DNA of 5,991 bases from Bryobacterales bacterium (GCA_025462985.1 JAOAPP010000336.1:1-5991), one strand, 5' to 3'; counted from the first letter of the stretch, positions 1-5,991 are shown. Notes: generated by a model from the letters alone, not told the origin. Translations and numbers: made by a program.

Positions 1-1191
1 GCTGTCGTTCTTATTCCCCAAACGCACTTCAAAAGAATGGTGAAGGACGTCAAAGACTGCGGACGCAAGGACATCATCGAACTCCCACATGGCAAGCTGC
101 AGAAACTCGGCCCCAATCTAACCGTGACCTCCTATCAGTACGGTCTTGCGACCGATAGTGCGCTGATGATCTCGGATGGTAGAACGACCCTGGCCGACTT
201 CAATGATTGCAAGGTCTCGGGATTGCCGCTGCGGCAAGTCATGAAAAGCCATCCTAAAGTGGACTTTCTATTCCGGAGTCACTCTTCCGCTTCTCCCTTT
301 CCTCACTGTATTGAAGCCGAGGATCCTACTGACCTTGAGCATCGCAGCAATGAGCACTACATAGAAGAGTTCATCGAAATGGCTGCGTTGGTAAAGCCGC
401 GTCACGCAATCCCGTTTGCAAGCAACCATTGCTTTCTCCATAAGGAGACTTTCGCCTTGAACTCAACCATAGTTACGCCGAACAAGGTAAAAGAGCGATT
501 CGATCAGCGGGGGCTAACCGACTCAGAATGCGTCGTGATGGTGCCAGGCGAGAGTTGGGACGACGTGAATGGGTTTAAGCTGCAGCAGCACGACTTTTTC
601 GAGAATCGGGAGCATCACCTGGCTGCCTATGCTCAAGAGAACGCTGCTAAGTTAGACACATACTATGCCACAGAGGCAAAGATCCGGCCTACCTTCAAGT
701 CATTCAGTTCTTACTTTGGAAAGTTTCTCAGAAGTCTGCCGGCACCCCTGTTTTGGGTATTCAAGCCCGTCGTAGTCTTCGGTTTTCTGGACCAGAATGA
801 CAAATACTGGATTGTCGATTTCCGTCGGCGAGGGACTTATGAAGCTGCCGAACTTCCCAAGAACTATTCGTTCCAGGTCGTCGTTCACCCAGCCGTTCTA
901 AAAGACTGTCTGGACCACTCGCTGTTTGCGACCTTCACTGCAAGCAAGCGGCTTCACCTCGTTTTGCCGAAAGGCCATCGGACAGAACTGCTCATCATCC
1001 TGCAGTTGCTGGATATGTATGAGTACGAGTTTTTCCCGATCTTCAAGCAAGCCCTGCAAAGGCGTTTCATAGCGACCTGGATACGCCGTTGGCGAGAGCT
1101 CGTCGAAATGCTCACGCTCGCGTTCGAAGCCTTCGGGCACTGGCTAAAGCGAGCAGACGCTTCTCAGGCCTTCGTACCAAAAGTCAAATAA
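1..1191 (+). CDS. MBL-fold metallohydrolase-like protein, 5'-truncated by window edge
   Basis: The frame is open from base 1, so the ATG at 37 is probably internal and the true start lies upstream. The visible protein (396 codons, TAA at 1189) has, counted from Met37, a DFNDCK segment at residues 54-59, FRSHSSAS at 79-86 and a His-rich IPFASNHCFLH segment at 125-135. This pattern resembles the second half of the beta-lactamase-fold domain in the UlaG / CMP-Neu5Ac-hydroxylase-like branch (family recall). The diagnostic N-terminal HxHxDH metal site is not visible and would have to lie before the window. Residues from about 230 onward form a separate region with VVVHPAVLKDCLDHSLF and a basic, amphipathic C-terminus; it may be an SCP2-like or membrane-associating domain, which is a guess. 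Two hand-counted 60-base lines gave 50-52% GC, against 58-60% in the neighbouring genes. It converges on trxB. Substrate unknown. Confidence 0.6.
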   Translation, partial: AVVLIPQTHFKRMVKDVKDCGRKDIIELPHGKLQKLGPNLTVTSYQYGLATDSALMISDGRTTLADFNDCKVSGLPLRQVMKSHPKVDFLFRSHSSASPFPHCIEAEDPTDLEHRSNEHYIEEFIEMAALVKPRHAIPFASNHCFLHKETFALNSTIVTPNKVKERFDQRGLTDSECVVMVPGESWDDVNGFKLQQHDFFENREHHLAAYAQENAAKLDTYYATEAKIRPTFKSFSSYFGKFLRSLPAPLFWVFKPVVVFGFLDQNDKYWIVDFRRRGTYEAAELPKNYSFQVVVHPAVLKDCLDHSLFATFTASKRLHLVLPKGHRTELLIILQLLDMYEYEFFPIFKQALQRRFIATWIRRWRELVEMLTLAFEAFGHWLKRADASQAFVPKVK

Positions 1192-1213
1192 TCGATGTGC
1201 CCGGCCTTCTGCC

Positions 1214-2149
1214 TCAATGACCTTCGGCTTCGAGAAAGCGCTCCGCTTCTATGGCCGCCATGCAGCCTGCCCCGGACGCGGTAATCGCCTGGCGATAGAT
1301 CCTGTCCTGGACATCGCCCGCGTGAAACACGCCACTGATGTTGGTCCGCGCGCCTCCGTGCGTGATGATATAGCCGTCGGGGTCGAGATCGAGCTGCCCG
1401 GCAAAGGCCTTCGTATTCGGGATGTGACCTATCGCGACAAAAAATCCATCCACCTCGCGGTCGTAAATCTCTTTCGTGAGGACGTTGTGAAGCTGCACCC
1501 CGGTCACTTCACCCTTCGTGACGTCATAGACGTCCTTGACGACTGTATTCGGCAAGAACTGGATTTTCTGGTTCTTCCTCGCCCGGTCCAGCATGATCTT
1601 CGAAGCCCGGAACGTCTCGCTCCGATGGACCACAGTCACTTCACTGCCGAACCGGCTGAGGAAGTTGGCTTCTTCCATTGCCGAATCGCCCCCGCCGATC
1701 ACCATGATCTTTTTCCCGCGAAAGAAAAATCCATCGCACGTCGCGCAGGAACTTACGCCATGGCCGATCAGCTTCTGTTCGTTCGGCAGATTCAGCCACC
1801 TCGCCGACGCACCGGTCGCGATAATCAGCGTCAGCGTCTGAATCTTCTCGCCGTCCTCCAGCTCCAGCGTAAAGGGCCGGTTCGACAAGTCAGAATGCAC
1901 CGCGCGGCCATGACGAAACGTTGCGCCGAAGCGTTCGGCCTGCTGCTTCATGTTCTGCACCAGACCCGGGCCCAAAATGCCTTCGGGAAACCCTGGAAAA
2001 TTCTCTACTTCGGTGGTAATGGACAGCTGGCCGCCTGGCTCGTGTCCTTCAAGTACAAGCGGCTTTAAATTCGCTCTGGCCGCATAAATAGCAGCCGTGT
2101 TCCCGGCGCAGCCAGAGCCGAGAATAACTACGTTAAATAAGTCGCTCAT
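1214..2149 (-). CDS. trxB: Thioredoxin reductase (NADPH), FAD-dependent
   Basis: A complete 311-residue protein, the usual length for low-molecular-weight bacterial thioredoxin reductase. It passes electrons from NADPH through FAD and a redox-active disulfide to thioredoxin in the cytoplasm. Visible motifs are the N-terminal FAD dinucleotide fold GSGCAG (residues 11-16; most homologues have Pro where this has Cys14), the active-site CATC (135-138), the NADPH fold GGGDSAMEE (152-160), the NADP-phosphate region HRSETFRAS (175-183), and the C-terminal FAD motif GVFHAGDVQD followed by IYRQAITASGAGCMAA. The start at 2149 overlaps the feoB stop in an ATGA, and no strong Shine-Dalgarno precedes it, so translation is probably coupled to feoB. 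It is the last gene of the minus-strand operon. Other members of the fold (ferredoxin-NADP reductase-like) lack the CxxC, so the assignment is firm, although the natural partner could be a thioredoxin-like protein. Confidence 0.95.
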   Translation of the reverse strand: MSDLFNVVILGSGCAGNTAAIYAARANLKPLVLEGHEPGGQLSITTEVENFPGFPEGILGPGLVQNMKQQAERFGATFRHGRAVHSDLSNRPFTLELEDGEKIQTLTLIIATGASARWLNLPNEQKLIGHGVSSCATCDGFFFRGKKIMVIGGGDSAMEEANFLSRFGSEVTVVHRSETFRASKIMLDRARKNQKIQFLPNTVVKDVYDVTKGEVTGVQLHNVLTKEIYDREVDGFFVAIGHIPNTKAFAGQLDLDPDGYIITHGGARTNISGVFHAGDVQDRIYRQAITASGAGCMAAIEAERFLEAEGH

Positions 2150-4071
2150 CCGAGGAAATGGTTAGTGATGTGGAACGCGATCCAGGAACCAGCGTACGCT
2201 AGCCCCAGCATGTAGGAGAACTGGAACGCCGGCCACTTCCAGCCGCCGGTCTCCCGCTTGACTACCGCCAGCGTCGAGAAGCACTGCATCGCAAATGCAA
2301 AGAATACCAGGAGGGCAACCGCACCTGCCGCGCTCAGATCGTGATGAATGGCCTGTTGCAAACCCTGCGACGATTCCTCACCTTCGATCCCGTAGATGGT
2401 ACCAAGAGTGCCGACGATCACTTCGCGGGCTGCCAGCGAGGTGATCAGTCCGATGCCGATCTTCCAGTTGAAGCCGAGCGGCTTAATGACGGGCTCAATG
2501 AATTTTCCAACCATGCCCGCGAAGCTGTGTTCCAGTTGAGGCGCATGCCCGCTTTGAAGCGGAAGGTGGGCCAAGATCCAGAGCACAATGGCAACCGCGA
2601 GAATAACGGTCCCGGCACGGTGCAGAAACACCTTGCCGCGATCGACCAGCCGTAGAGAGAGCGACCGCAGCGTTGGCATGCGGTACGGAGGCAATTCCAG
2701 AATGAAGGCCGATCCGCGGCTCTTCAGAATCGTGCTCTTCAGCAGGCGTGCAATCGTGATCGCAGCCGCGAAACCCAGCACATACAACCCGAGCATCGTC
2801 ACCGCCGGGAGCGAAATCAGGTTGCCCAGCACCGGGGTATTCGGCACGAAGGCCGCAATGATTAGCGTGTAAACAGGAAGGCGGGCCGAACAGGTCATCA
2901 GCGGAGCGATCATGATGGTCGCCATGCGATCGCGCTTGTTTTCGATGACTCGCGTTGCCATCACGGCCGGAACCGCGCAGGCATAAGCCGAGAGCAGCGG
3001 AATAAAGCTCTTCCCCTGCAGCCCGAACTTGGCCATGGTGCGATCCGCGATCAGTGCCGCTCGCGCCAGATAGCCGGAATCTTCCAGGATTCCAATAAAC
3101 AGGAAGAGCAACAGAATCTGGGGCAGAAATACCACGACCGACCCGACCCCGCTCCAGACTCCATCGATAAGGAGAGATCGCCACGGCGTATCGGGAAGCA
3201 CATGCTTCACCGACTGGCCCGAGGCAAGAACCAAGGCCTGCAGCCCATTCATCAAAGGCTGCGCCCAGCTGAAAATACTCTGAAAGACTCCGACGACCAC
3301 CGCCAGAAACACCAGCGGTCCAGCTACGGGGTGCAGAAAGACAGCATCCAGGCGCCGCGTCCAGAGCGGCGGAGCCGGCGCTCGATAGGACGCTCTGCTA
3401 CCGATGTTCTGAGCCCATTGCCGGCACTTCGGGATATCCTGCAGCACCGGTAATTCGATCTTGGGGGGCGGCGCGTTCAGCCGCACAGCCGTGCCGACCA
3501 GAAACTGCTTGATGCCTTCGAGTCCGGTTCCTTTGGCAGCGCTGATCAAGGACACAGGACAGTTCAGCTCTGCTGCCAGCGCCGAAACATCTACTTTCCC
3601 GCCGCGAACCTTTAGATCGTCCGCCATGTTCAGCAGAATCAGTGTCGGCAGACCAAGGCTCAAAATCGGAGCGGCGAGAACCAAGTGACGCCCCAGGTTT
3701 GTCGAATCCAGAATCAGGATGACCGCGTCGGGTTTGGGAAAGTCGCCTCGTTCGCCTTTCAGGACGTCGTGGGTCACCTGCTCATCCTCGGCGCGAGGCG
3801 TCAGGCTATAGATGCCGGGCAGGTCCACCAGGAAAACTTCATGCTGGCCGTCCAGCTTGGCCTTGCCGGTACGGTGCTCTACGGTGACGCCCGGAAAGTT
3901 GGCTACCTTCTGATGCAGCCCCGTCAGCCGGTTGAAAAGTGTCGATTTCCCTGCATTGGGAGGTCCGACGATCGCAACAATGATGTCGCGCTCGTGCGCC
4001 GCCTTGGGAAGCGGAATCGAAGGGTTCGGAAGTAGACCCGACCGGGGAGTGTCTCCGTGGCAGCTACTCAT
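2146..4071 (-). CDS. feoB: Ferrous iron transport protein B (GTPase/permease)
   Basis: A 641-residue inner-membrane Fe(II) transporter. The N-terminal G domain shows G1 GPPNAGKS (36-43), G2 around PGVTVEH (60-66), G3 DLPG (83-86), G4 NMAD (148-151) and G5 SAAKGTG (177-183). A linker leads to the membrane domain, with hydrophobic helices from about residue 246. The first gate segment GKSFIPLLSAYACAVPAVMATR (353-374) carries Cys365. It is followed by PLMTCSARLPVY (390-401) and the second gate ITSLAAREVIVGTLGTIYG (543-561), then the conserved FAFAMQCFSTLAVVKRET near the C-terminus. It is shorter than the roughly 770-residue E. coli protein but has both gates. About 30 residues precede the G domain, including an SSCH segment. 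The ATG at 4071 overlaps the feoA TGA (ATGA), and no Shine-Dalgarno is evident, which suggests coupled translation. It works with FeoA, encoded immediately upstream; no feoC is visible. Confidence 0.97.
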   Translation of the reverse strand: MSSCHGDTPRSGLLPNPSIPLPKAAHERDIIVAIVGPPNAGKSTLFNRLTGLHQKVANFPGVTVEHRTGKAKLDGQHEVFLVDLPGIYSLTPRAEDEQVTHDVLKGERGDFPKPDAVILILDSTNLGRHLVLAAPILSLGLPTLILLNMADDLKVRGGKVDVSALAAELNCPVSLISAAKGTGLEGIKQFLVGTAVRLNAPPPKIELPVLQDIPKCRQWAQNIGSRASYRAPAPPLWTRRLDAVFLHPVAGPLVFLAVVVGVFQSIFSWAQPLMNGLQALVLASGQSVKHVLPDTPWRSLLIDGVWSGVGSVVVFLPQILLLFLFIGILEDSGYLARAALIADRTMAKFGLQGKSFIPLLSAYACAVPAVMATRVIENKRDRMATIMIAPLMTCSARLPVYTLIIAAFVPNTPVLGNLISLPAVTMLGLYVLGFAAAITIARLLKSTILKSRGSAFILELPPYRMPTLRSLSLRLVDRGKVFLHRAGTVILAVAIVLWILAHLPLQSGHAPQLEHSFAGMVGKFIEPVIKPLGFNWKIGIGLITSLAAREVIVGTLGTIYGIEGEESSQGLQQAIHHDLSAAGAVALLVFFAFAMQCFSTLAVVKRETGGWKWPAFQFSYMLGLAYAGSWIAFHITNHFLG

Positions 4072-4370
4072 GGCAAAACGACAAGGTCCGATTCAGGGTC
4101 ACGTCTCACGTACAGTCTGGCGGCGGTATCGGAGCGCAAAGCCACTTCGGAACCATCCACTCGGAACACCCGTGGACCGCCTCCCGGAGCGCGCCTTCCC
4201 GGGACCACTTCATTGCCCGGCAGGAACCCTAATTCCATCAACCGTCTCGCGATATCTTCTGGCAGTTCCAGCCGGTCGATCACGCACCTCTGCCCGGTAG
4301 GAAGGTCCGCAAGAGTCAACATACTGATCGGTGGCGGGTCGCCGCTAACGGCCCTTTTTGGGGATTCCAT
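4068..4370 (-). CDS. feoA: Ferrous iron transport protein A (FeoA, SH3-like)
   Basis: A small cytosolic partner needed for FeoB-mediated Fe(II) uptake. The 100-residue protein has the FeoA core: LADLPTGQRCVIDRL (20-34), RRLMELGFLPG (42-52), a Pro/Gly turn before VFRVDGSEVALR (68-79) and the final SDTAARLYV strand (80-88). I chose the ATG at 4370 because AAAAAGG (minus strand, 4386-4380) sits 9 nt upstream as a Shine-Dalgarno. The ATG at 4322 (84 residues) fits the family core equally well but has no such site. The frame stays open upstream to 4895, but that part is antisense to the MerR-TPR gene and shows no FeoA-like sequence. It is the first gene of the feoA-feoB-trxB operon, and its TGA overlaps the feoB ATG. 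Expression is probably set in the 87-bp divergent region upstream. Confidence 0.93.
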   Translation of the reverse strand: MESPKRAVSGDPPPISMLTLADLPTGQRCVIDRLELPEDIARRLMELGFLPGNEVVPGRRAPGGGPRVFRVDGSEVALRSDTAARLYVRRDPESDLVVLP

Positions 4371-4379
4371 GATATGCGA

Positions 4380-4386
4380 CCTTTTT
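4380..4386 (-). promoter_or_regulatory. Shine-Dalgarno of feoA
   Basis: On the minus strand AAAAAGG lies 9 nt before the ATG at 4370. It is the clearest ribosome binding site in the operon, and it decides the feoA start in favour of 4370 over 4322. Neither feoB nor trxB has a comparable site, in keeping with translation coupled through their ATGA overlaps. Confidence 0.7.
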
Positions 4387-4400
4387 AGTATGACATGCAC

Positions 4401-4415
4401 TGAGGGTTTCCCTAA
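4401..4415. promoter_or_regulatory. Imperfect palindrome, candidate operator of the feo promoter
   Basis: The plus strand reads TGAGGG-TTT-CCCTAA. The two 6-bp arms are complementary except at one position, and the innermost four pairs are AGGG/CCCT. It ends 30 bp before the feoA start. Read towards feoA, its first half (TTAGGG) would fall in the -35 position of a weak promoter with the extended -10-like TGTCATACT at 4395-4387 and 17-bp spacing. The TTAGG...CCT look recalls half-sites of DtxR/IdeR-type iron regulators, but the site is shorter than a classical 19-bp box and the link is inference. It does not look like a Fur box. That candidate -10 would place the transcript start inside the Shine-Dalgarno, so the actual promoter is uncertain. 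Confidence 0.4.
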
Positions 4416-4442
4416 GCCCGTGACGAAAAACTTACCATTCGG

Positions 4443-4451
4443 TGCTATGAT
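4443..4451 (+). promoter_or_regulatory. Extended -10 promoter of the MerR-TPR gene
   Basis: TGCTATGAT matches the extended -10 consensus (TG-N-TATAAT) at all but one informative position. No good -35 lies 16-18 bp upstream, which is typical of promoters relying on the TGn extension. The expected transcription start, about 7 nt after the hexamer, is at 4457-4459, which coincides with the GTG start codon at 4458. It faces away from feoA, making this a divergent control region. Confidence 0.5.
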
Positions 4452-4457
4452 CGACGT

Positions 4458-5045
4458 GTGCTGCGGGACTCCTCGCAACATCCCACAGTATCTTTGCATC
4501 GCGAGCCGGGTGGAGCGTACACCCGCAAGGAAGTCTGTCGGCTGTTGAAAATCGACGCGAGACAGCTTAAGAGCTGGGAACGACACCAGCTCATCCCTCA
4601 ACGCCAGGAATACACCTTCTCCGATCTGCTTGCCCTGAAAGAATTGGCTCGCCTGCACCACGAAAACCTGGGCCCTTCGGCCTTGCGCAGGGCCATGCAG
4701 GCGGCGCGGCGGTGTCTGGACAATGTTCCAGACAACACCGGAAACGTCCGGGTGTACAAGGAAGGCCGCCGCGTACGCGTGCAGATCGGCAAGCACCGGA
4801 TGGAAGCCTCTTCCGGGCAGCTTCTTTTCGATTTCGCGGAAAAGAGATCGCCAAGATTCTGCAGCTCCCGCCGGCGCAGAAGAACGCCGACTCATTTGCT
4901 GCGCGGGTGCGAAACAAGCTTGAATCGGATCGCTGGTTTGAACGCGGCCTGGAATTGGAGCAGACCGGCGCTCCCTATGAAGCGATCATCGACGCTTATC
5001 GGAAAGCTGCGGAACTCGACTCCGGATCGGCGGGCGCTCTGGTGA
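4458..5045 (+). CDS. MerR-family HTH regulator, N-terminal half of a frameshifted MerR-TPR gene
   Basis: As written the frame runs from GTG 4458 to a stop at 5043, 195 residues, but only about the first 129 look genuine. Residues 21-66 form a MerR-type winged helix: YTRKEVCRLLKIDARQLKSW, then ERHQLIP (recognition helix and wing) and YTFSDLLALKELARL. Residues about 67-125 contain the helix LGPSALRRAMQAARR and a beta-rich stretch ending in SGQLLFDF. In homologues I recall, that stretch leads directly into TPR repeats in one polypeptide. After about 4844 this frame turns Arg/Ser-rich (a run of five Arg) while the TPR sequence continues in another frame. Upstream in frame there is a TAA at 4413 and no better start, so GTG 4458 is the first possible one. 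No effector-binding Cys cluster is visible, so a metal sensor role is not supported. Target genes are unknown; the divergent feo operon is a candidate. Confidence 0.8.
   Translation: MLRDSSQHPTVSLHREPGGAYTRKEVCRLLKIDARQLKSWERHQLIPQRQEYTFSDLLALKELARLHHENLGPSALRRAMQAARRCLDNVPDNTGNVRVYKEGRRVRVQIGKHRMEASSGQLLFDFAEKRSPRFCSSRRRRRTPTHLLRGCETSLNRIAGLNAAWNWSRPALPMKRSSTLIGKLRNSTPDRRALW
4838..4850 (+). other. Reading-frame break between MerR and TPR halves
   Basis: The HTH half is in the frame of 4458, and the TPR half is in the frame of codon 4844 (GAG). Both frames are open between about 4712 and 5043. Protein content places the switch just after SGQLLFDF, at the run of four A in GCGGAAAAGAG (4836-4846). 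One extra A there gives ...LLFDFAEKEIAKILQLPP and a single 328-residue protein. A -1 slip on A-AAG would have the same result. The sequence does not settle whether this is an assembly or sequencing error, a real mutation, or recoding. Confidence 0.75.
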
Positions 5046-5443
5046 ATCTTGGAACAGTGTTCTTCAACGGCCACGCCTGGGCAGACGCCGAAACCCACTA
5101 TAAGAAGGCGCTCGAGATTGATCCAGGCTACCCGTTGGCCCACTTCAATCTGGGCAATCTGTACGACGAGTGGGGCGACGTTCCCAGCGCCCAGCATCAC
5201 TATGGTGAAGCCATAAAGCTCAATCCCAGCTACGCCGACGCGCACTATAATCTCGCGCTTCTCCATCAGAATCAGAACGAGGCGTTGAAAGCCGTCCGGC
5301 ACTGGCGGGTTTACTTGAAGCTGGACCCGACCAGCACCTGGTCTCACATCGCCCGCCGCGAACTGGGCAAGCTGGAAGCCACCACGGTTGTCCAGGGAAA
5401 CCGGCCGTCTTCGAAGCTCGCCACTTTCGGCGAGAAGATTTGA
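4844..5443 (+). CDS. TPR-repeat C-terminal half of the frameshifted MerR-TPR gene
   Basis: This frame encodes about 199 residues to the TGA at 5441. Four consecutive tetratricopeptide repeats are visible: SDRWFERGLELEQTG...AYRKAAELDSGS, AGALVNLGTVFFNGH...HYKKALEIDPGY, PLAHFNLGNLYDEWG...HYGEAIKLNPSY and ADAHYNLALLHQNQN...HWRVYLKLDPTS. A short helical tail follows (WSHIARRELGKLEA). TPR arrays are protein-interaction scaffolds. Here they are expected to be the C-terminal part of the regulator encoded just upstream. If translated alone, the first in-frame start after the break is GTG 4907, just before repeat 1. The frame is also open back to ATG 4712, but 4712-4843 encodes Arg-rich sequence in the shadow of the HTH half. 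The stop overlaps the TTG start of the next gene. Confidence 0.82.
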   Translation, partial: EIAKILQLPPAQKNADSFAARVRNKLESDRWFERGLELEQTGAPYEAIIDAYRKAAELDSGSAGALVNLGTVFFNGHAWADAETHYKKALEIDPGYPLAHFNLGNLYDEWGDVPSAQHHYGEAIKLNPSYADAHYNLALLHQNQNEALKAVRHWRVYLKLDPTSTWSHIARRELGKLEATTVVQGNRPSSKLATFGEKI

Positions 5444-5991
5444 AGCCCGCCGGTTCCTGCTTCCCTGTCGCCGCCATCATCCTGGCCGCCGGGGAAGCTC
5501 GCCGCATGGGACAGACGAAGCAGTTGATCCCGTTCGGCAAAGGTACACTTGTCAGTCACGCCATCGATACCGCGCTTGCTGCCGGGTTCGCGCCAGTCAT
5601 CGTTGTAGTGGGCGCACAGGCAGATCTCGTGCAGGCCTCTATCGCCACCAAGCCGGTAGAGATCGCCTACAACAGCGCTTGGCGAAGTGGGATGGGGTCC
5701 TCTATAGCTGCGGGTGTGCGCCAACATCAGCAGTTGCAGGCCGAGTCGGCCGCTGTCGCGATTCTGCTTGCCGACCAGCCTCTCGTCACCACGAATCATC
5801 TGTTGGAAATGAAGCGTCTGCTCCTGACGTCCGGGGCTCCTGTGGTAGCGGCGGAATACAACGGCACGATCGGAGTTCCCGCGCTTTTTCGGCGCACACT
5901 CCTCTCGCAACTGGCAGCTCTTTCCGGCGAGGCCGGCGCCAAAGGCCTGTTGCGTGACCCGAAAGCCGTTCGCTTCGACTTGCCGGAGGCC
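5440..5991 (+). CDS. MocA/MobA-like nucleotidyltransferase, 3'-truncated by window edge
   Basis: 184 residues are visible and the frame runs off the window. The N-terminus has the NTP-transferase signature ILAAGEARRMGQTKQL (14-29), where the Lys contacts the nucleotide phosphates. WRSGMGSSIAAGV (81-93), LLADQPLV with Asp112 as the expected Mg-binding residue (109-116), GVPALF (145-150) and LSGEAGAKGLL (161-171) follow. The DQP (instead of DMP) and GMGSS motifs point to the MocA group, which transfers CMP to molybdopterin, over MobA (GMP); related proteins with other sugar or cofactor substrates exist. E. coli MocA is about 190 residues, so little is missing. The start is TTG 5440, overlapping the TPR stop (TTGA) with a weak GAG 5 nt upstream. 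The next in-frame ATG (5506) is inside the signature and cannot be the start. Probably co-transcribed with the MerR-TPR gene. Confidence 0.87.
   Translation, partial: MKPAGSCFPVAAIILAAGEARRMGQTKQLIPFGKGTLVSHAIDTALAAGFAPVIVVVGAQADLVQASIATKPVEIAYNSAWRSGMGSSIAAGVRQHQQLQAESAAVAILLADQPLVTTNHLLEMKRLLLTSGAPVVAAEYNGTIGVPALFRRTLLSQLAALSGEAGAKGLLRDPKAVRFDLPEA

Noticed and set aside
1192..1213. Bidirectional terminator between the convergent MBL-like gene and trxB
   Set aside because: The 22-bp gap and its flanks contain no convincing stem-loop with a T-run on either strand.
1217..2068. Long plus-strand open frame (283 codons) antisense to trxB
   Set aside because: It mirrors trxB, is rich in Arg/His/Pro with no recognisable motif, and the minus-strand protein matches thioredoxin reductase throughout.
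4712..4843. N-terminal extension of the TPR frame back to ATG 4712
   Set aside because: The encoded stretch is Arg/Gln-rich and non-domain-like, while the other frame encodes the conserved C-terminal part of the MerR half over the same bases.
4872..4889. Hairpin CGGCG/CGCCG with an 8-nt loop as a frameshift stimulator
   Set aside because: It is only 5 bp and begins 27 nt after the A-run; stimulators usually start within about 5-9 nt of the slip site.
4371..4895. Upstream extension of feoA to an ATG at 4895 (275 residues)
   Set aside because: The extra part is antisense to the MerR-TPR gene and would cross its promoter. FeoA is normally about 75-100 residues, and a good ribosome binding site precedes 4370.
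5344..5910. Minus-strand open frame of 188 codons opposite the MocA-like gene
   Set aside because: It has no recognisable motif or ribosome binding site, and the plus strand carries the full set of nucleotidyltransferase motifs.

Overview
The window is a gene-dense stretch of bacterial chromosome. It has about 58-60% GC in the lines I hand-counted, and almost no intergenic DNA. The combination of a MerR-type DNA-binding domain joined to TPR repeats, a short-form FeoB, and a MocA-like nucleotidyltransferase looks like Acidobacteriota (Terriglobia-type genomes). That placement is recalled family knowledge, not a search result.

Layout. (1) 1-1191, plus strand: the 3' part of an MBL-fold metallohydrolase-like gene that starts before the window. 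It is lower in GC than its neighbours. (2) 2149-1214, 4071-2146 and 4370-4068, minus strand: a compact feoA-feoB-trxB operon in which each downstream ATG overlaps the preceding TGA (ATGA). It encodes the ferrous-iron uptake accessory protein, the GTPase/permease and a thioredoxin reductase. It converges on the MBL gene with only 22 bp between the stop codons. (3) 4371-4457: an 87-bp divergent control region. It holds a good Shine-Dalgarno for feoA, an imperfect palindrome that could be a metalloregulator operator, and a strong extended -10 facing right. (4) 4458-5443, plus strand: a MerR-like HTH gene whose C-terminal TPR half lies in another frame. One missing base near 4840 would restore a single protein of about 328 residues. 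(5) 5440 to the window end, plus strand: a MocA/MobA-like nucleotidyltransferase with a TTG start that overlaps the TPR stop (TTGA). It is cut by the window end.

How it fits together. The minus-strand operon imports Fe(II) and supplies an NADPH-dependent dithiol reductase. The plus-strand operon pairs a regulator-like protein with a molybdenum-cofactor-type nucleotidyltransferase. The shared divergent promoter region makes it plausible, but not shown, that the MerR-TPR protein or an iron regulator controls the feo operon. The strongest unusual observations are the frameshift, the predicted leaderless start of the MerR-TPR gene, and the palindrome in the feo promoter region. I see no mobile element, RNA gene, CRISPR array or clear novel defence or biosynthetic system.
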